From IMG/VR virus record IMGVR_UViG_3300032282_005530, positions 18,366 to 82,365 of that record: a stretch of 64,000 nucleotides of DNA; one strand, written 5' to 3'. Below are positions 43,784-53,185 of this stretch, one piece after another. The DNA comes from a virus. Below the pieces are notes generated by a model. It had not been told where the DNA came from. It saw nothing but the letters and a program-made list of their open reading frames with translations, and searched no databases. The first letter of the stretch is position 1, and each line of letters begins with the position of its first letter. A program made the position numbers and the translations under genes.

Positions 43784-43785
43784 GA

Positions 43786-46700
43786 CTATCTACGTTTTCT
43801 TCTTTCCATGACTGGATTTGGAGAAGCCGGCGGTGGTTGTTCTAAATTAGAAGATGGCATTTGAGAAGTTGTATTTCCTTCTGGAGAGTTTGAATCAAGT
43901 TTTTGTTTTTCTTTTTCATAAGAAGGGGTTGTTGGCTCTTCTGGAGTTTTTGCCATATCATCTTCGAAAATATCCATATGTAACAATTCATTTGTTAAAA
44001 GATATTCAGAAAAAGCATCTTTGTCGCGCTGATCTGATAAAACATCATAAGCATCTTTTATTTGTTTTTTAATTTTATTAAACGTTCTTTGAGACATATC
44101 ACGACCAGTTGTATCAAGGCCATCATCTACTTCTGGTTCTGGTTTTAATTCTGTTTTATCAGAAACTTTTGGTTCGTTTTTCTTTGCAAAAGGATCAATA
44201 AATCTTGGATCTGATTTTGCTGCTTGGCGAGCTTGACTTAATTCCGCTTCGTCTTCTTGTTCCTTTAATTCAACATCAACAGAGACTTTTTCTTCTGGTG
44301 TTTCTGTTGCAGTAATTAAATTTTTTGTTGCTTTAACAAGATTTGCTCTGAATGAATCACGTTGTTCTTTACTGGTTGTTAATTGCTTATAACTATTTTC
44401 TATTGTTGGAACAATTTTTTTAAGAAGATCTCTAAGAACATTGATCCCGGTTATAGGATGTGGTGGTTCTTCATCTTTTTCCTGCAAGAGTTTTCTTATA
44501 ACTAATCGTAATTGTTTTTCTTCTTGAAGAATTTTTTCTTCACGCTCTTTCATTTTACGTTTTAATGCTTCACGTACTACTTTGCGTAATTTAATTTCTT
44601 CAATAAATTCTTTTCTGTTTACCATGAATTGTTCCTCTTGCATAATTAGCACTTTAATGCGTTCTTTTCTGGATGGTTCATCATCTCTTTTTTGAACAGA
44701 AATTCCAAGACGAGCATTATTATCACCACCGTAATTAACATTAACTTCATCAACTTCTTCTGTTTCTTCTAAATGATCTTGATTTACGTGCCCAGCAACT
44801 CCACCGCCGCTCATAGCCATTTCTTCTAGATCTTGTTCTTCTTTAATAGATTTAAAATATTCAACTTGACGAAGACGATTTTTTGCACCAGCACGACTAT
44901 TATAGCAACCTAATTTTTTCTTTTTTCCTTCTTTGGTTTTCTTTTTCGAAAAGACACACCATTTATTTCCAGATTTTCTTATAATTTCATTTAACAAAGA
45001 AGGGGACAAAGGTTCCAGAACTTTTTTTTTGTTGTCTTCAAGAATTTCAATTCTGGAACGGATCAAATTCATTAATCTGATGCCTTCTTCCAGTTCAAGA
45101 CGACCAGCAAAGTTCTTCATAAACGTTTCTACGTCGCCATCAATAGCGGCTTGACGCGCTTTACTGGCTGAAACTGACTGAACACCTTCGCCTTCATCAA
45201 GTCTTTCACCGGCAGAAACTATTTCAATAGATTTAAAATTATAATCTTTATTATACTTATTTAATACTTCAAACTGTTCTTTTCTATCAGAACCAACAAT
45301 TACTTTTAAATTCTTGTAACCTTGTTCTGATAGATATTTGGCAGTATCAAATATAGTATTAATATTAGTATTATTTAATATATTACTGTTATATTCAGGG
45401 AAGATTTTACTAAGATAAGAGATCTTTTCCTGGATTGTTAAGGGATTTTTTTGTTTGTCTGTTGTTTTTGTTGGAACAATAAAGAAATCAGCTTTATTTT
45501 GTTTTGCTAGATCTGAAGCGACTTTAAATACAATTTCATGACCGATCGTTGGTGGATTAAATCTACCAAATGAAATGATTGCTGTCTTATTTTCAGACAG
45601 TTTATTTAATGGAGGTATTGTACCACGTGAATATTTTTTCATACCTAATATCTGATTAAGAGGAGAAAATAATCCAGTGATTTTATAGACGTCATCATTA
45701 TATTTAAAAACAAACCCTTCACAAGCAGAGTTAATATTATTAACATCTTTTATTCTTTTGAATTGATTATTTAAAAAGTTTTGCGCTTCTACATTTCCAG
45801 TAGAACCAACAATATTAAAAATTTCATTTAATTCAGTCTTTAATCGATTAACTTCACTTAAGTGATCTTTAATATATGAACTTTGAAATTCTTTTAAAAC
45901 ACCAGCACCAAACTGGGTTGTTATTTCTTCTATTGGAGAAATGGCTTCTTTTAAAAGTTTTTTCTCTGAATTAATTATATTTCTTATTGTTTCTAATAAT
46001 TCTGGTTTTCCAGATTTAATTAAAGCATCATAAACATGTTTAGAGGTTGTATTACCCTCTTTCATTAATCTCTTTAATAATTCAATTTTTACTTTTTTAG
46101 GTAATTCTACTTTTTCATCAATCTTTTTATCTAATCGATTTAAAATGTATTCTGCTAAACTTGCCTTATCCGACAAGCCACATCCTTTTAACTCGTTTTG
46201 TAACGATTTTAATGAATTCTCATAGCATCTTTTATCTTTGAGAGGACCCACTTTTCTTATATCGTTTGAACGAATTATAAAACCATCGCCAGCTTGTTCA
46301 TTAAGCTGAACGTTTTCTTTTAATAATTTTTCTAATCTTAGAAATTCTTTCGAAAGAGTGTCATTAAAAACTTTTTTATTAAATTTATTTTGTTTTAAAT
46401 GACCGCTTCTGTGAACAGTTATGATTGGTCTTTCATAAACCAAAACATTTGGATTTTTTGGATCTTGAATTTCACAATTATAATAATAATTGGCATTAGG
46501 ACCAAATATATTGATTTGGTCTTCAATAGAAAAATTCTTAACAATATTCTCAAATACTTTTAGTGCTTCCAAAAAAGAAGACTGAACTTCTTTAACTTCT
46601 GTTAAATTAGCAACGTTGTCTGTTGATATACCGCCATTTAATATATCATCATTTTTTCTTGCTGCTTTGGCCTTTCCTTGTGTAACAGAAAAAGAAAGAA

Positions 46701-46836
46701 GTAGATTTTGTCCATCTAACTTCTCTGTTACTAACAATTTACCATCATTTATTTTTTTAAAAATATCTTTAATCTCTGTAAATGTCAAAGATGGATTTTC
46801 ATATAAATGCTTCATATGTCTGGAAAGACCGCCCAT
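43786..46836 (-). CDS. Ligase-type nucleotidyltransferase fused to an adenylyltransferase (NMNAT-like) and a basic C-terminus
   Basis: This is a 1,016-residue multidomain protein. Residues about 1-395 look like an ATP-dependent ligase fold: EKLDGQNLLLSF with the KxDG lysine at 39, EGFVFKY at about 373 (motif IV-like) and YKITG (V-like). Residues about 420-590 are a HIGH-type nucleotidyltransferase: SFGRFNPPTIGHE, VGSDRKEQFE and SASKARQAA. A Lys-rich module with NKWCVFSKKKTKEGKKKKLGCYNS follows, then coiled-coil and Pro/Glu-rich regions. Roles in RNA repair or NAD chemistry are inferred. Confidence 0.65.
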   Translation of the reverse strand: MGGLSRHMKHLYENPSLTFTEIKDIFKKINDGKLLVTEKLDGQNLLLSFSVTQGKAKAARKNDDILNGGISTDNVANLTEVKEVQSSFLEALKVFENIVKNFSIEDQINIFGPNANYYYNCEIQDPKNPNVLVYERPIITVHRSGHLKQNKFNKKVFNDTLSKEFLRLEKLLKENVQLNEQAGDGFIIRSNDIRKVGPLKDKRCYENSLKSLQNELKGCGLSDKASLAEYILNRLDKKIDEKVELPKKVKIELLKRLMKEGNTTSKHVYDALIKSGKPELLETIRNIINSEKKLLKEAISPIEEITTQFGAGVLKEFQSSYIKDHLSEVNRLKTELNEIFNIVGSTGNVEAQNFLNNQFKRIKDVNNINSACEGFVFKYNDDVYKITGLFSPLNQILGMKKYSRGTIPPLNKLSENKTAIISFGRFNPPTIGHEIVFKVASDLAKQNKADFFIVPTKTTDKQKNPLTIQEKISYLSKIFPEYNSNILNNTNINTIFDTAKYLSEQGYKNLKVIVGSDRKEQFEVLNKYNKDYNFKSIEIVSAGERLDEGEGVQSVSASKARQAAIDGDVETFMKNFAGRLELEEGIRLMNLIRSRIEILEDNKKKVLEPLSPSLLNEIIRKSGNKWCVFSKKKTKEGKKKKLGCYNSRAGAKNRLRQVEYFKSIKEEQDLEEMAMSGGGVAGHVNQDHLEETEEVDEVNVNYGGDNNARLGISVQKRDDEPSRKERIKVLIMQEEQFMVNRKEFIEEIKLRKVVREALKRKMKEREEKILQEEKQLRLVIRKLLQEKDEEPPHPITGINVLRDLLKKIVPTIENSYKQLTTSKEQRDSFRANLVKATKNLITATETPEEKVSVDVELKEQEDEAELSQARQAAKSDPRFIDPFAKKNEPKVSDKTELKPEPEVDDGLDTTGRDMSQRTFNKIKKQIKDAYDVLSDQRDKDAFSEYLLTNELLHMDIFEDDMAKTPEEPTTPSYEKEKQKLDSNSPEGNTTSQMPSSNLEQPPPASPNPVMERRKRR

Positions 46837-46839
46837 TTA

Positions 46840-47121
46840 TCATTCTCCGTTCGAAGCCTTGACTTCTTTCTTAGGTTGTTCTACAACTTGATCTTGTGAT
46901 TTTGCTGTTTCAACAACTTTACTTTCTTCTGCTTTCTTTGTTTCTACTAAAGCGTTTTTGGTTACTGATTTTTTTGGCTTCGGCTCTGATTCTACCACCG
47001 ATGGGGTCACTACTGCAACCTGTAGCTCAGGATTTTTTACAGTAAGGGTTTTTTCTGCTTCTTGTGCTTCTTTATTTTTTAAATAAATAGCTCTTTTTTT
47101 TCTTAATGCTGGTGAGGTCAT
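46840..47121 (-). CDS. Small Lys/Glu-rich protein
   Basis: This is 93 residues, a basic start (MTSPALRKKRAIYLKNKEAQEAEK) followed by low-complexity Val/Lys/Glu sequence (VVESEPKPKKSVTKNALVETKK). Probably unstructured. It overlaps the metallopeptidase gene by 4 nt and is 3 nt upstream of the fusion gene's start. No family is recognised. Confidence 0.45.
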   Translation of the reverse strand: MTSPALRKKRAIYLKNKEAQEAEKTLTVKNPELQVAVVTPSVVESEPKPKKSVTKNALVETKKAEESKVVETAKSQDQVVEQPKKEVKASNGE

Positions 47122-47696
47122 TCCGTGTTTCCTTCCTTTTTAACTGGTTTGATGAATTTATCCATTAATTTTTTATTAAGTTTATTTCTTCTATCTTCAA
47201 ACATATCTGTAACAGCTTCGTCATCGTCTAGACGCTTACGAGCTTGTTTTGCTTCTTTATGTTCTGGTTCTTTATTTTCCATAATATTAATTAAAACCTT
47301 TCTTTTTTCACCTTTAAGCGTATCTGTCCAATCGCGGACAAGCATTCCACCTTGCATATATGCTTCTTCTTCAGCTTTTCTTAACAAGGGATCTTTTTGT
47401 GCGTATCCTTCTTCTGTTGATACTTCTTGACCATCAAAATCACCACGGCAATGTTGTGCATGGTGGGTTAATTCGTGAGCAAAAGATCTTAATATATCTT
47501 TTGGATGTCTGTTAAGTGTAAATAATGTAACACTATTTTGATCGGGATTGTAATAAGCAGTTTTGCCAAATGGATCTACTGAATTTTCTTCGGCTTTTGT
47601 AACATAAATAATTTTAACCGGTTTTTCGAAACCAAGTTGTTGTTTAGCATACGGATAAAATGCTCTTATGAGATTTCTAATGCGTTCAATATTCAT
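47118..47696 (-). CDS. HExxH metallopeptidase-like protein
   Basis: This is 192 residues from the ATG at 47696; the longer frame is rejected. LRSFAHELTHHAQHCRGDFDG has the HExxH motif, with a later EEEAYMQGG segment that could give the third zinc ligand (E). No signal peptide. It may be a virion-packaged or prohead-type peptidase, which is a guess. The gene next upstream encodes a DEDD exonuclease. Confidence 0.65.
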   Translation of the reverse strand: MNIERIRNLIRAFYPYAKQQLGFEKPVKIIYVTKAEENSVDPFGKTAYYNPDQNSVTLFTLNRHPKDILRSFAHELTHHAQHCRGDFDGQEVSTEEGYAQKDPLLRKAEEEAYMQGGMLVRDWTDTLKGEKRKVLINIMENKEPEHKEAKQARKRLDDDEAVTDMFEDRRNKLNKKLMDKFIKPVKKEGNTE

Positions 47697-47727
47697 AAAA
47701 ATAAATAGTAATATTCTTGGTTTATCT

Positions 47728-49044
47728 TCAATATCCGCCTTCAGCCGCAGATGGAGCACTCTTGCTTTTCTTTAATTTTACTTGTTTTTGAAATTCTTGA
47801 ATTTCATTAATAAATTCAGTTATAACTATTTCGCCATGTTCAATATAATTGTCAACAAGAACCATAACTCTTTTCATTTCTTTAAATATCTGAACTAACA
47901 TTCTTACGTCTTCTATCGCCATGTGTGCGCCTGCAGGATCAATATTGATGGTTTTTGCTATATCACCAAGTTTAGCTGAATATTTTTGTTCTTCTTCTTT
48001 TATCTTTTCATCTATTATGGGTTTGCCACGTTGCAAGGCCCTATCTGTACTATCTAGCAAGACAGTTAATAAAAGTTTTGTCTTTTCTTCTACACTATCT
48101 TCAGTAGAGGCTTTTTGAACTTGTAGAGATAGATTTTTTATATCTTGTTCTGCTTCTTGTTGTACTTTTTTAGTTGATATTGATTTTAATTGTTGTTCTA
48201 AAGTAATTCTTAATTTTTCTAACGCTGGAACATAATTATTCTTACACAATTTAAGAGTATCAAGTAGGGTATGTATATTTTCACCTTCTTGTAATAGAGG
48301 AAGACCGTATAATTGATTTCTTCCGTTTACAAATCTAAAGTCGAATCCGATATTGTGAGCCACTAAAACACTATTCGGATTTTGATTTATAATAGACAAA
48401 AAATTAGTCAACATTTCTTTTTCTGTCATGGTTGCTTTGCTTTCATCATATCCAGTATATTGTAAAATATATTTTGGATCTGTTGCCATTTTTATATCTT
48501 TTTCTAAATGTTGAAATTCTCTTTTGGCTGTCTCTATTTCTTTTTTTAAATCTTTAAGTTCTCTTTTGACTGTATCTATTTCTTGAACAGAAAATTGTTC
48601 TTTGTTTTTTGTTTGCTCTATTTGTTGGAATTCTAATTCTTCCTTCTTTTTTAACATTAAAGAATACTTTTCTTCTTTTTCTTGTTTTTTCTTTATTAGA
48701 CTTTGAGAATATTTTGCATTTTTCTCATGCCACTTTAAATTTTCAGAAGTACCATCTTTAAATCTTCTTCTTGTCTCATCTGTTAGACGAGCAATTAAAT
48801 TTCCTTCTGTTGCGCCTTCTTTTTGACCGCCTTTAATAATTGTATATGCTAATTGAGTTATTTGATCTTCTTTGGAGGTTAATCCAAGAGTTTCTGTATC
48901 AAAATAAATAAATGTATTATTAGATAATTGATCTAATTCGGCAATAACTTGTTTTAAATCTTCCTTTTCTGCTTTAGAAGATTTCTTTTTTGTTTCAGAA
49001 TTTTCATTAATATATTTTTTCCAATTTTCTAATAATATTTTCAT
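47728..49044 (-). CDS. DnaQ-like 3'-5' exonuclease (DEDD) with coiled-coil insert
   Basis: This is 438 residues. The opening MKILLENWKKYINE is followed by FIYFDTETLGL (Exo I, DxE), VAHNIGFDFRF (Exo II-type) and AHMAIEDVRMLVQIF (Exo III-type HxAxxD). Between Exo I and II there is a long coiled coil (IKKKQEKEEKYSLMLKKKEELEF). The catalytic acid residues are all present. It would trim DNA or RNA. The short tag-like N-terminus is shared with neighbouring proteins (see findings). Confidence 0.72.
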   Translation of the reverse strand: MKILLENWKKYINENSETKKKSSKAEKEDLKQVIAELDQLSNNTFIYFDTETLGLTSKEDQITQLAYTIIKGGQKEGATEGNLIARLTDETRRRFKDGTSENLKWHEKNAKYSQSLIKKKQEKEEKYSLMLKKKEELEFQQIEQTKNKEQFSVQEIDTVKRELKDLKKEIETAKREFQHLEKDIKMATDPKYILQYTGYDESKATMTEKEMLTNFLSIINQNPNSVLVAHNIGFDFRFVNGRNQLYGLPLLQEGENIHTLLDTLKLCKNNYVPALEKLRITLEQQLKSISTKKVQQEAEQDIKNLSLQVQKASTEDSVEEKTKLLLTVLLDSTDRALQRGKPIIDEKIKEEEQKYSAKLGDIAKTINIDPAGAHMAIEDVRMLVQIFKEMKRVMVLVDNYIEHGEIVITEFINEIQEFQKQVKLKKSKSAPSAAEGGY

Positions 49045-49053
49045 AAATATAAA

Positions 49054-49770
49054 TCACCATTTACGGCAAGACCAATAACGTGCCTTTGTTCTTGGTCCTG
49101 GATTAGCACAATTATGACGAGCGCGGAAAGATTTACGGCGTTTGGGATTGCTCTTTTTGATTCTCATCTTCTTGTCACCGAAATTAACTTTCTTTACATT
49201 TCCAGTCTTTGGATCTCTTACGAAGACTTTAAATTTCTTTACATCACCACGCATGGGTTTGCCCAGAGGAACTGTTCTACCTTTATATTTTGCTTCAGTT
49301 AATAATTTATCTGTTTTGCAGTATTTACATTCATTACAAGTTTTTTCTTCTTCCATTTCGTCATATGACAGTTCTACCATACAAGATTTACCACCTTCTT
49401 CCATTCCTTCGTGGCAACCGGATGCTTCTTCTAATTGTTCTTCGGTTAGTTCTTCTTCATCTAATATTTGATAAGGAACGTTGCCGACTGCTCCATCAGC
49501 AAGACCACCAACACTCATATTGTCCGCTTCAGTTGTAAGGCCAGTTGTTGGCTTTGGACTTGAAGTACCTGTTTTTATTTGTTGTTTTTTTAATTCTTTG
49601 GCTTCTTCTTGTTGTTGTTTCTTCTTATCTTCGGCTGCTTTTTTTAAAGCAGCTGCTTCTTCTGCTGCTAATTTTGCTTTGTCTGCGGCAATTTGATCTA
49701 ATGTTTTTGTCTCTATTAATATATTTTGTTTATATTTCTTCCATTCGGTTAGATAATTTTTCATTTTCAT
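49054..49770 (-). CDS. Conserved phage protein with basic Cys-rich C-terminus, tag-like start
   Basis: This is 238 residues. MKMKNYLTEWKKYKQNILIE opens it, then an Ala/Lys-rich coiled coil, a Cys-rich segment (KTCNECKYCKTDKLL) and the conserved block GKPMRGDVKKFKVFVRDP, then FGDKKMRIKKSNPKRRKSFRARHNC, ending YWSCRKW. I recognise the C-terminal block as recurring in T4-like marine phage proteins of unknown role. A DNA-binding internal or core protein is plausible. Confidence 0.58.
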   Translation of the reverse strand: MKMKNYLTEWKKYKQNILIETKTLDQIAADKAKLAAEEAAALKKAAEDKKKQQQEEAKELKKQQIKTGTSSPKPTTGLTTEADNMSVGGLADGAVGNVPYQILDEEELTEEQLEEASGCHEGMEEGGKSCMVELSYDEMEEEKTCNECKYCKTDKLLTEAKYKGRTVPLGKPMRGDVKKFKVFVRDPKTGNVKKVNFGDKKMRIKKSNPKRRKSFRARHNCANPGPRTKARYWSCRKW

Positions 49771-51056
49771 TCTTCCTTCTTAGATTTCCAAGAAACTTGT
49801 TTAGAACTCTTTTTACGCTTCATTCCGGCGCGAGTACACTGTGATGGTGTTGGACGGCACGCTGGATATTTGCTTCGTTTTTCACCTTCTCCACGACCGC
49901 AAGTTTTGCAGGTTTTCTTTCCTGTTTTCTTATCTTTACGGCAGGTATTACAATCTATCCACCCTTTGCTCTTACCTTTTTCACCATGGCGAGAAAACCA
50001 ACCACGAAGACCTTGTGATTTTTCTTTTGAGAAATCAGATTTTTTCTTTTTCTTTTTTTTCTCATCAAGAATATTGTTTAATTCTTCAATTATTTCTTCA
50101 TCAAGTTCCAATTCTTCATCAAGAATAGTTTCATCGATCTCAAATTCTTCTTCGTTTATTCTACCCTTCTTTTTACGGCATCTTACCAAATAGCCGGAAG
50201 CATAGGCAGAAGGCCATACTTTATATTTTGCTCTTGCTTTATAATAACAGGCATCTTTTTTCCGTTTTTTCTTTTTCTTTGCTTCTTCAAGAGTTTTTTG
50301 AAAATTAAGTATCTCTTCTTCGATACTCATATCACTATCATATGCTTGAAGTTTTAGATTTGACAAAGTCTCTAAGTATCCTTGATTACGAAGCATCTTA
50401 AATACAAGATTTTCGGTAGAATACTCACCTTCAGTCTCTAATCCTGCTTGACGATACTTTTTAATTTTCTTTTTAAGATTATCAATACCGGTTTTAGCCT
50501 TTTGATAATCTTTTTTACCTATTAGTTCCGAAAGTTTATTTATTTGTTCAATAAAACTTTCTGTTTTATTGATTACATCATCATAATTTACATCTTGTCT
50601 CTTAAACGTTGGTTGCGACACCCATTTATCGTTTAATATTGAATAAACACCAGTAGAATAATGTGGTTCATTAAGATCTTGTATATAAACTTCAACTTCA
50701 TGGCCAACAATCATAATATTGTGATTTTTATTCCATATTTCTTTTTTAGCATTAAAATAATCTTTAAATGCTTCGCGATATTCATCTGGAATTTCATTAA
50801 AATCTAATAAAACATGTAAATCTATGTCAGAAAATTGATTCCAATTGAAATTTGCTATAGAACCAGTTAAAATTATATCTTTTATTTTTAAAGGATACTC
50901 AAAGCCACGAATAAAGTCTTCAGCTATTTGTTTTAATTTTAAAACAACATTATGATTGAGTTTTTTAGTATTTGGATCCCACAATTTTGGATACAAATCA
51001 GCCTTTGGGGCCAAAACAGATGGATCAACTTGAGATTTTGTAGCGAGTTCGTTCAT
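49767..51056 (-). CDS. Pol beta-type nucleotidyltransferase fused to phage Cys-rich modules
   Basis: This is 429 residues. Residues about 45-150: a nucleotidyltransferase fold with LTGSIANFNWNQFSDIDLHVLLD (GS...DxD), like MNT or CCA-type enzymes. Residues about 270-310: KKDACYYKARAKYKVWPSAYASGYLVRCRKKKG, a recurring phage module. Residues about 340-410: GWFSRHGEKGKSKGWIDCNTC, then YPACRPTPSQC, resembling the DUF5872-type Cys-rich module. Such combinations are typical of T4-like marine phages; the substrate is unknown. Confidence 0.65.
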   Translation of the reverse strand: MNELATKSQVDPSVLAPKADLYPKLWDPNTKKLNHNVVLKLKQIAEDFIRGFEYPLKIKDIILTGSIANFNWNQFSDIDLHVLLDFNEIPDEYREAFKDYFNAKKEIWNKNHNIMIVGHEVEVYIQDLNEPHYSTGVYSILNDKWVSQPTFKRQDVNYDDVINKTESFIEQINKLSELIGKKDYQKAKTGIDNLKKKIKKYRQAGLETEGEYSTENLVFKMLRNQGYLETLSNLKLQAYDSDMSIEEEILNFQKTLEEAKKKKKRKKDACYYKARAKYKVWPSAYASGYLVRCRKKKGRINEEEFEIDETILDEELELDEEIIEELNNILDEKKKKKKKSDFSKEKSQGLRGWFSRHGEKGKSKGWIDCNTCRKDKKTGKKTCKTCGRGEGEKRSKYPACRPTPSQCTRAGMKRKKSSKQVSWKSKKEE

Positions 51057-51271
51057 TTTTCTATCTTTTTTAGTTTTTTATAATAATTAGGATCTTCACT
51101 CAAATGATCTTTGGCAATTTCTTTGGCTACTTGACGATCTTTTGTATGTTCCATTTCGTGTTTGATGCCATCTTCAAGATCTTTTTTATCAAAATCACTA
51201 TCGGGACGATAATCTCCCTTTCCACCGTGAAGTTTTTCTTTGTCTTTTATGATAATTTTAATTTTTTCCAT
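51053..51271 (-). CDS. DUF5661-like small protein
   Basis: This is 72 residues, with GIKHEMEHTKDRQVAKEIAKDHLSEDPNYYKKLKKIEK matching the small family (DUF5661) common in phages. Strongly charged and helical. It is coupled to the nucleotidyltransferase gene by a 4-nt overlap. Confidence 0.6.
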   Translation of the reverse strand: MEKIKIIIKDKEKLHGGKGDYRPDSDFDKKDLEDGIKHEMEHTKDRQVAKEIAKDHLSEDPNYYKKLKKIEK

Positions 51272-51277
51272 AAATTT

Positions 51278-51874
51278 TCACTTTTTTGTTGGTAATATTT
51301 TTGAAATTTGTCTAAAAACTGGAGTATCATCTTCTAAAACGCTAAAAATTTCCCAAGTTGCTGCACAGACAGGTTCGCATCCGTATTTTTCTGCTGATTT
51401 TACTTGAAAATCTTCAATATTTTGGATTAAATTTGGATTTCCATAATCACACCAGAATAATTTTCCTTGAAAATCTTGAAAAACACATACGGCATGAGAT
51501 TGATATGTGTCATCCGGCCATTTACCCTTCATCGTATAGAAAGAAAGCCATACTTTTTTTGCTAATTTTGATTTTTTTATTGCTACACACCAATAAATCG
51601 CATGATCATCACAGTCTCCAAACATAACTTTGTTTTCTAAACGACACTGTATGGTTCTTGGGTGTATCATGTAATCTTTAAAGACATTTGCTACATTATC
51701 ATGTTTATAAAATTTTCCATAATTTAATGCTTTTATTATATCTTCAAATTTATAATAAATTGGAACTTCACATTTTGGAAGATTTTGTGAAATTTTTATA
51801 GTTATAACATAATATAGTCTGCTAAACCAAGTAAAATTATATATAAATTGTATAAATCTATCCTTAAAACTCAC
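51278..51874 (-). CDS. Transglutaminase-like (papain-fold) protein
   Basis: This is a 198-residue protein. GDCDDHAIYWCV contains the nucleophile Cys, QSHAVCVFQD the His, and FWCDYGNPN the Asp, the order of the transglutaminase-like core. The N-terminal 80 residues lack motifs. It could be a peptidase or transferase acting on host proteins. Coupled to the Nudix gene by 4-nt overlap. Confidence 0.6.
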   Translation of the reverse strand: MSFKDRFIQFIYNFTWFSRLYYVITIKISQNLPKCEVPIYYKFEDIIKALNYGKFYKHDNVANVFKDYMIHPRTIQCRLENKVMFGDCDDHAIYWCVAIKKSKLAKKVWLSFYTMKGKWPDDTYQSHAVCVFQDFQGKLFWCDYGNPNLIQNIEDFQVKSAEKYGCEPVCAATWEIFSVLEDDTPVFRQISKILPTKK

Positions 51875-52293
51875 TTTAAGTTCTCCAAGGCAGCAAATAT
51901 TATAGTTGGTAAATCTGGAACTATTTTGTATTTAGATAAATCTTTTGGATTTACCCACATAAAATCATCGTGTTCAAAATCTAGTTTTGGTTCTCCAGAA
52001 AATTTTGTTGTATAGAAAAAAGCGTGTTCTTTTTCTTTACTCACTTTTGGAAGCAACACTAAATCTGCCGGAGACACTGTTAAGTTTGCTTCTTCTTTAC
52101 ACTCACGCGAAGCTGCTTGTTTAGGATTTTCTCCAGCATCTAATTTTCCACCGGGAAGTCCATAATGTCCTGGCATCCAAGCATCAGTAGAAGAGCGTTT
52201 TAATATTAAGACATTACCATCTTTTATTATAACAACATGAGCACTGCTAAAATTGTTTTCTTTATTATTAATTTTTATTAAAATTTTAGACAT
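51871..52293 (-). CDS. Nudix hydrolase
   Basis: This is 140 residues with the complete Nudix box GLPGGKLDAGENPKQAASRECKEEANL (G-x5-E-x7-REUxEExGU). It would hydrolyse a nucleoside diphosphate linked compound, such as an oxidised nucleotide, ADP-ribose or NADH. The start lies within the hairpin tail of the upstream terminator at 52300. Confidence 0.85.
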   Translation of the reverse strand: MSKILIKINNKENNFSSAHVVIIKDGNVLILKRSSTDAWMPGHYGLPGGKLDAGENPKQAASRECKEEANLTVSPADLVLLPKVSKEKEHAFFYTTKFSGEPKLDFEHDDFMWVNPKDLSKYKIVPDLPTIIFAALENLK

Positions 52294-52299
52294 AAAAAT

Positions 52300-52331
52300 A
52301 CCCCGGTAGACTAAATAAATAGTTTACCGGG
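52300..52331 (-). terminator. Hairpin terminator upstream of the Nudix gene
   Basis: CCCCGGTA and TACCGGGG pair (8 bp, 16-nt loop) on the minus strand, followed by TATTTTT just before the Nudix ATG. Ends the transcript from 52340. Confidence 0.7.
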
Positions 52332-52339
52332 GTGACTGA

Positions 52340-52540
52340 TTACGATATTTTTTCTATATAATCTATAGGTATATCTTTTAAGTATATATTTTCTGTTTGT
52401 ATTAATATGTCATATAATTTTAAAAGTTTTTTTCTTTTTACCACTATTGCTAATTGAATTTTTACTGCTGATAGAGGTTTATATATTACTAAATCTCCAA
52501 CATCAAATACATCAGTCCGGGTCTTTTTTGCTACTGTCAT
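52340..52540 (-). CDS. Small SH3/KOW-like protein
   Basis: This is 66 residues: FDVGDLVIYKPLSAVKIQLAIVVKRKKLLKLYDILI, a small barrel pattern (VGDxVxY) shared with four other genes nearby. It overlaps the 52512 gene by 29 nt. The function is unknown. Confidence 0.5.
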   Translation of the reverse strand: MTVAKKTRTDVFDVGDLVIYKPLSAVKIQLAIVVKRKKLLKLYDILIQTENIYLKDIPIDYIEKIS

Positions 52541-53087
52541 TTGTATCTACATAATAATTGTAATCTACATCAGTATTATTGACATATTCAAAAGTATAAC
52601 TTGATGGATCGTCATCATAATAAGTATCATATTTATCATCGTATTTTGTTTTATCAGTTTCTTTTATCTCCCACTGATTTGGGTCATCATTTTTTTTCTC
52701 TACTTTTTCTATTTTTGGTTCTGGAGCAAATATATGTTTCAACATTTTATCGGTAGATTTCTTTTTAAAATCTTCCCATTCTTGTAATTCTTTACCTGCC
52801 TTTGCCATATTGTTTCTAAGACTAGCAAGAGATTGAGAAGAGTGAATTAAATGATCAGACTTAAACCATTCATAATAATGACCTGGCTTGAGATGACCCA
52901 AACCATCAACAAACTCAACTCTCACAGCATATAAAAATTTTCCAGGACGATCTTCGTCTTCTGATATGTTGGATATGCATCCAATTTTATCTAAAAAATC
53001 TTTATAAATATCTTGTGAGTTTCTCCATTGTTCCCATTTTAAATCTGGTGTTGGTGTAATCTGAACCCAATCTCCTACTTTGAACAT
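52512..53087 (-). CDS. SH3-like phage protein
   Basis: This is 191 residues: MFKVGDWVQITPTPDLKWEQW starts a small barrel domain (residues 1-85, DGLGHLKPGHYYEWF), then a coiled helix and a low-complexity acidic/Asp-Tyr tail (DDPSSYTFEYVNNTDVDYNYYVDTNDSS). The related proteins are at 52340, 54502, 54974 and 55194. A ribosome site (GGAGAAG) precedes it. Confidence 0.5.
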   Translation of the reverse strand: MFKVGDWVQITPTPDLKWEQWRNSQDIYKDFLDKIGCISNISEDEDRPGKFLYAVRVEFVDGLGHLKPGHYYEWFKSDHLIHSSQSLASLRNNMAKAGKELQEWEDFKKKSTDKMLKHIFAPEPKIEKVEKKNDDPNQWEIKETDKTKYDDKYDTYYDDDPSSYTFEYVNNTDVDYNYYVDTNDSSKKDPD

Positions 53088-53185
53088 TTGTCTTCTCCGC
53101 TAATAATAAAAAATAAAAATATTAAATGAGGTACTGTTGTTATAATAATTAATATTATTAAATATATTGTAACATAGTCCACATA

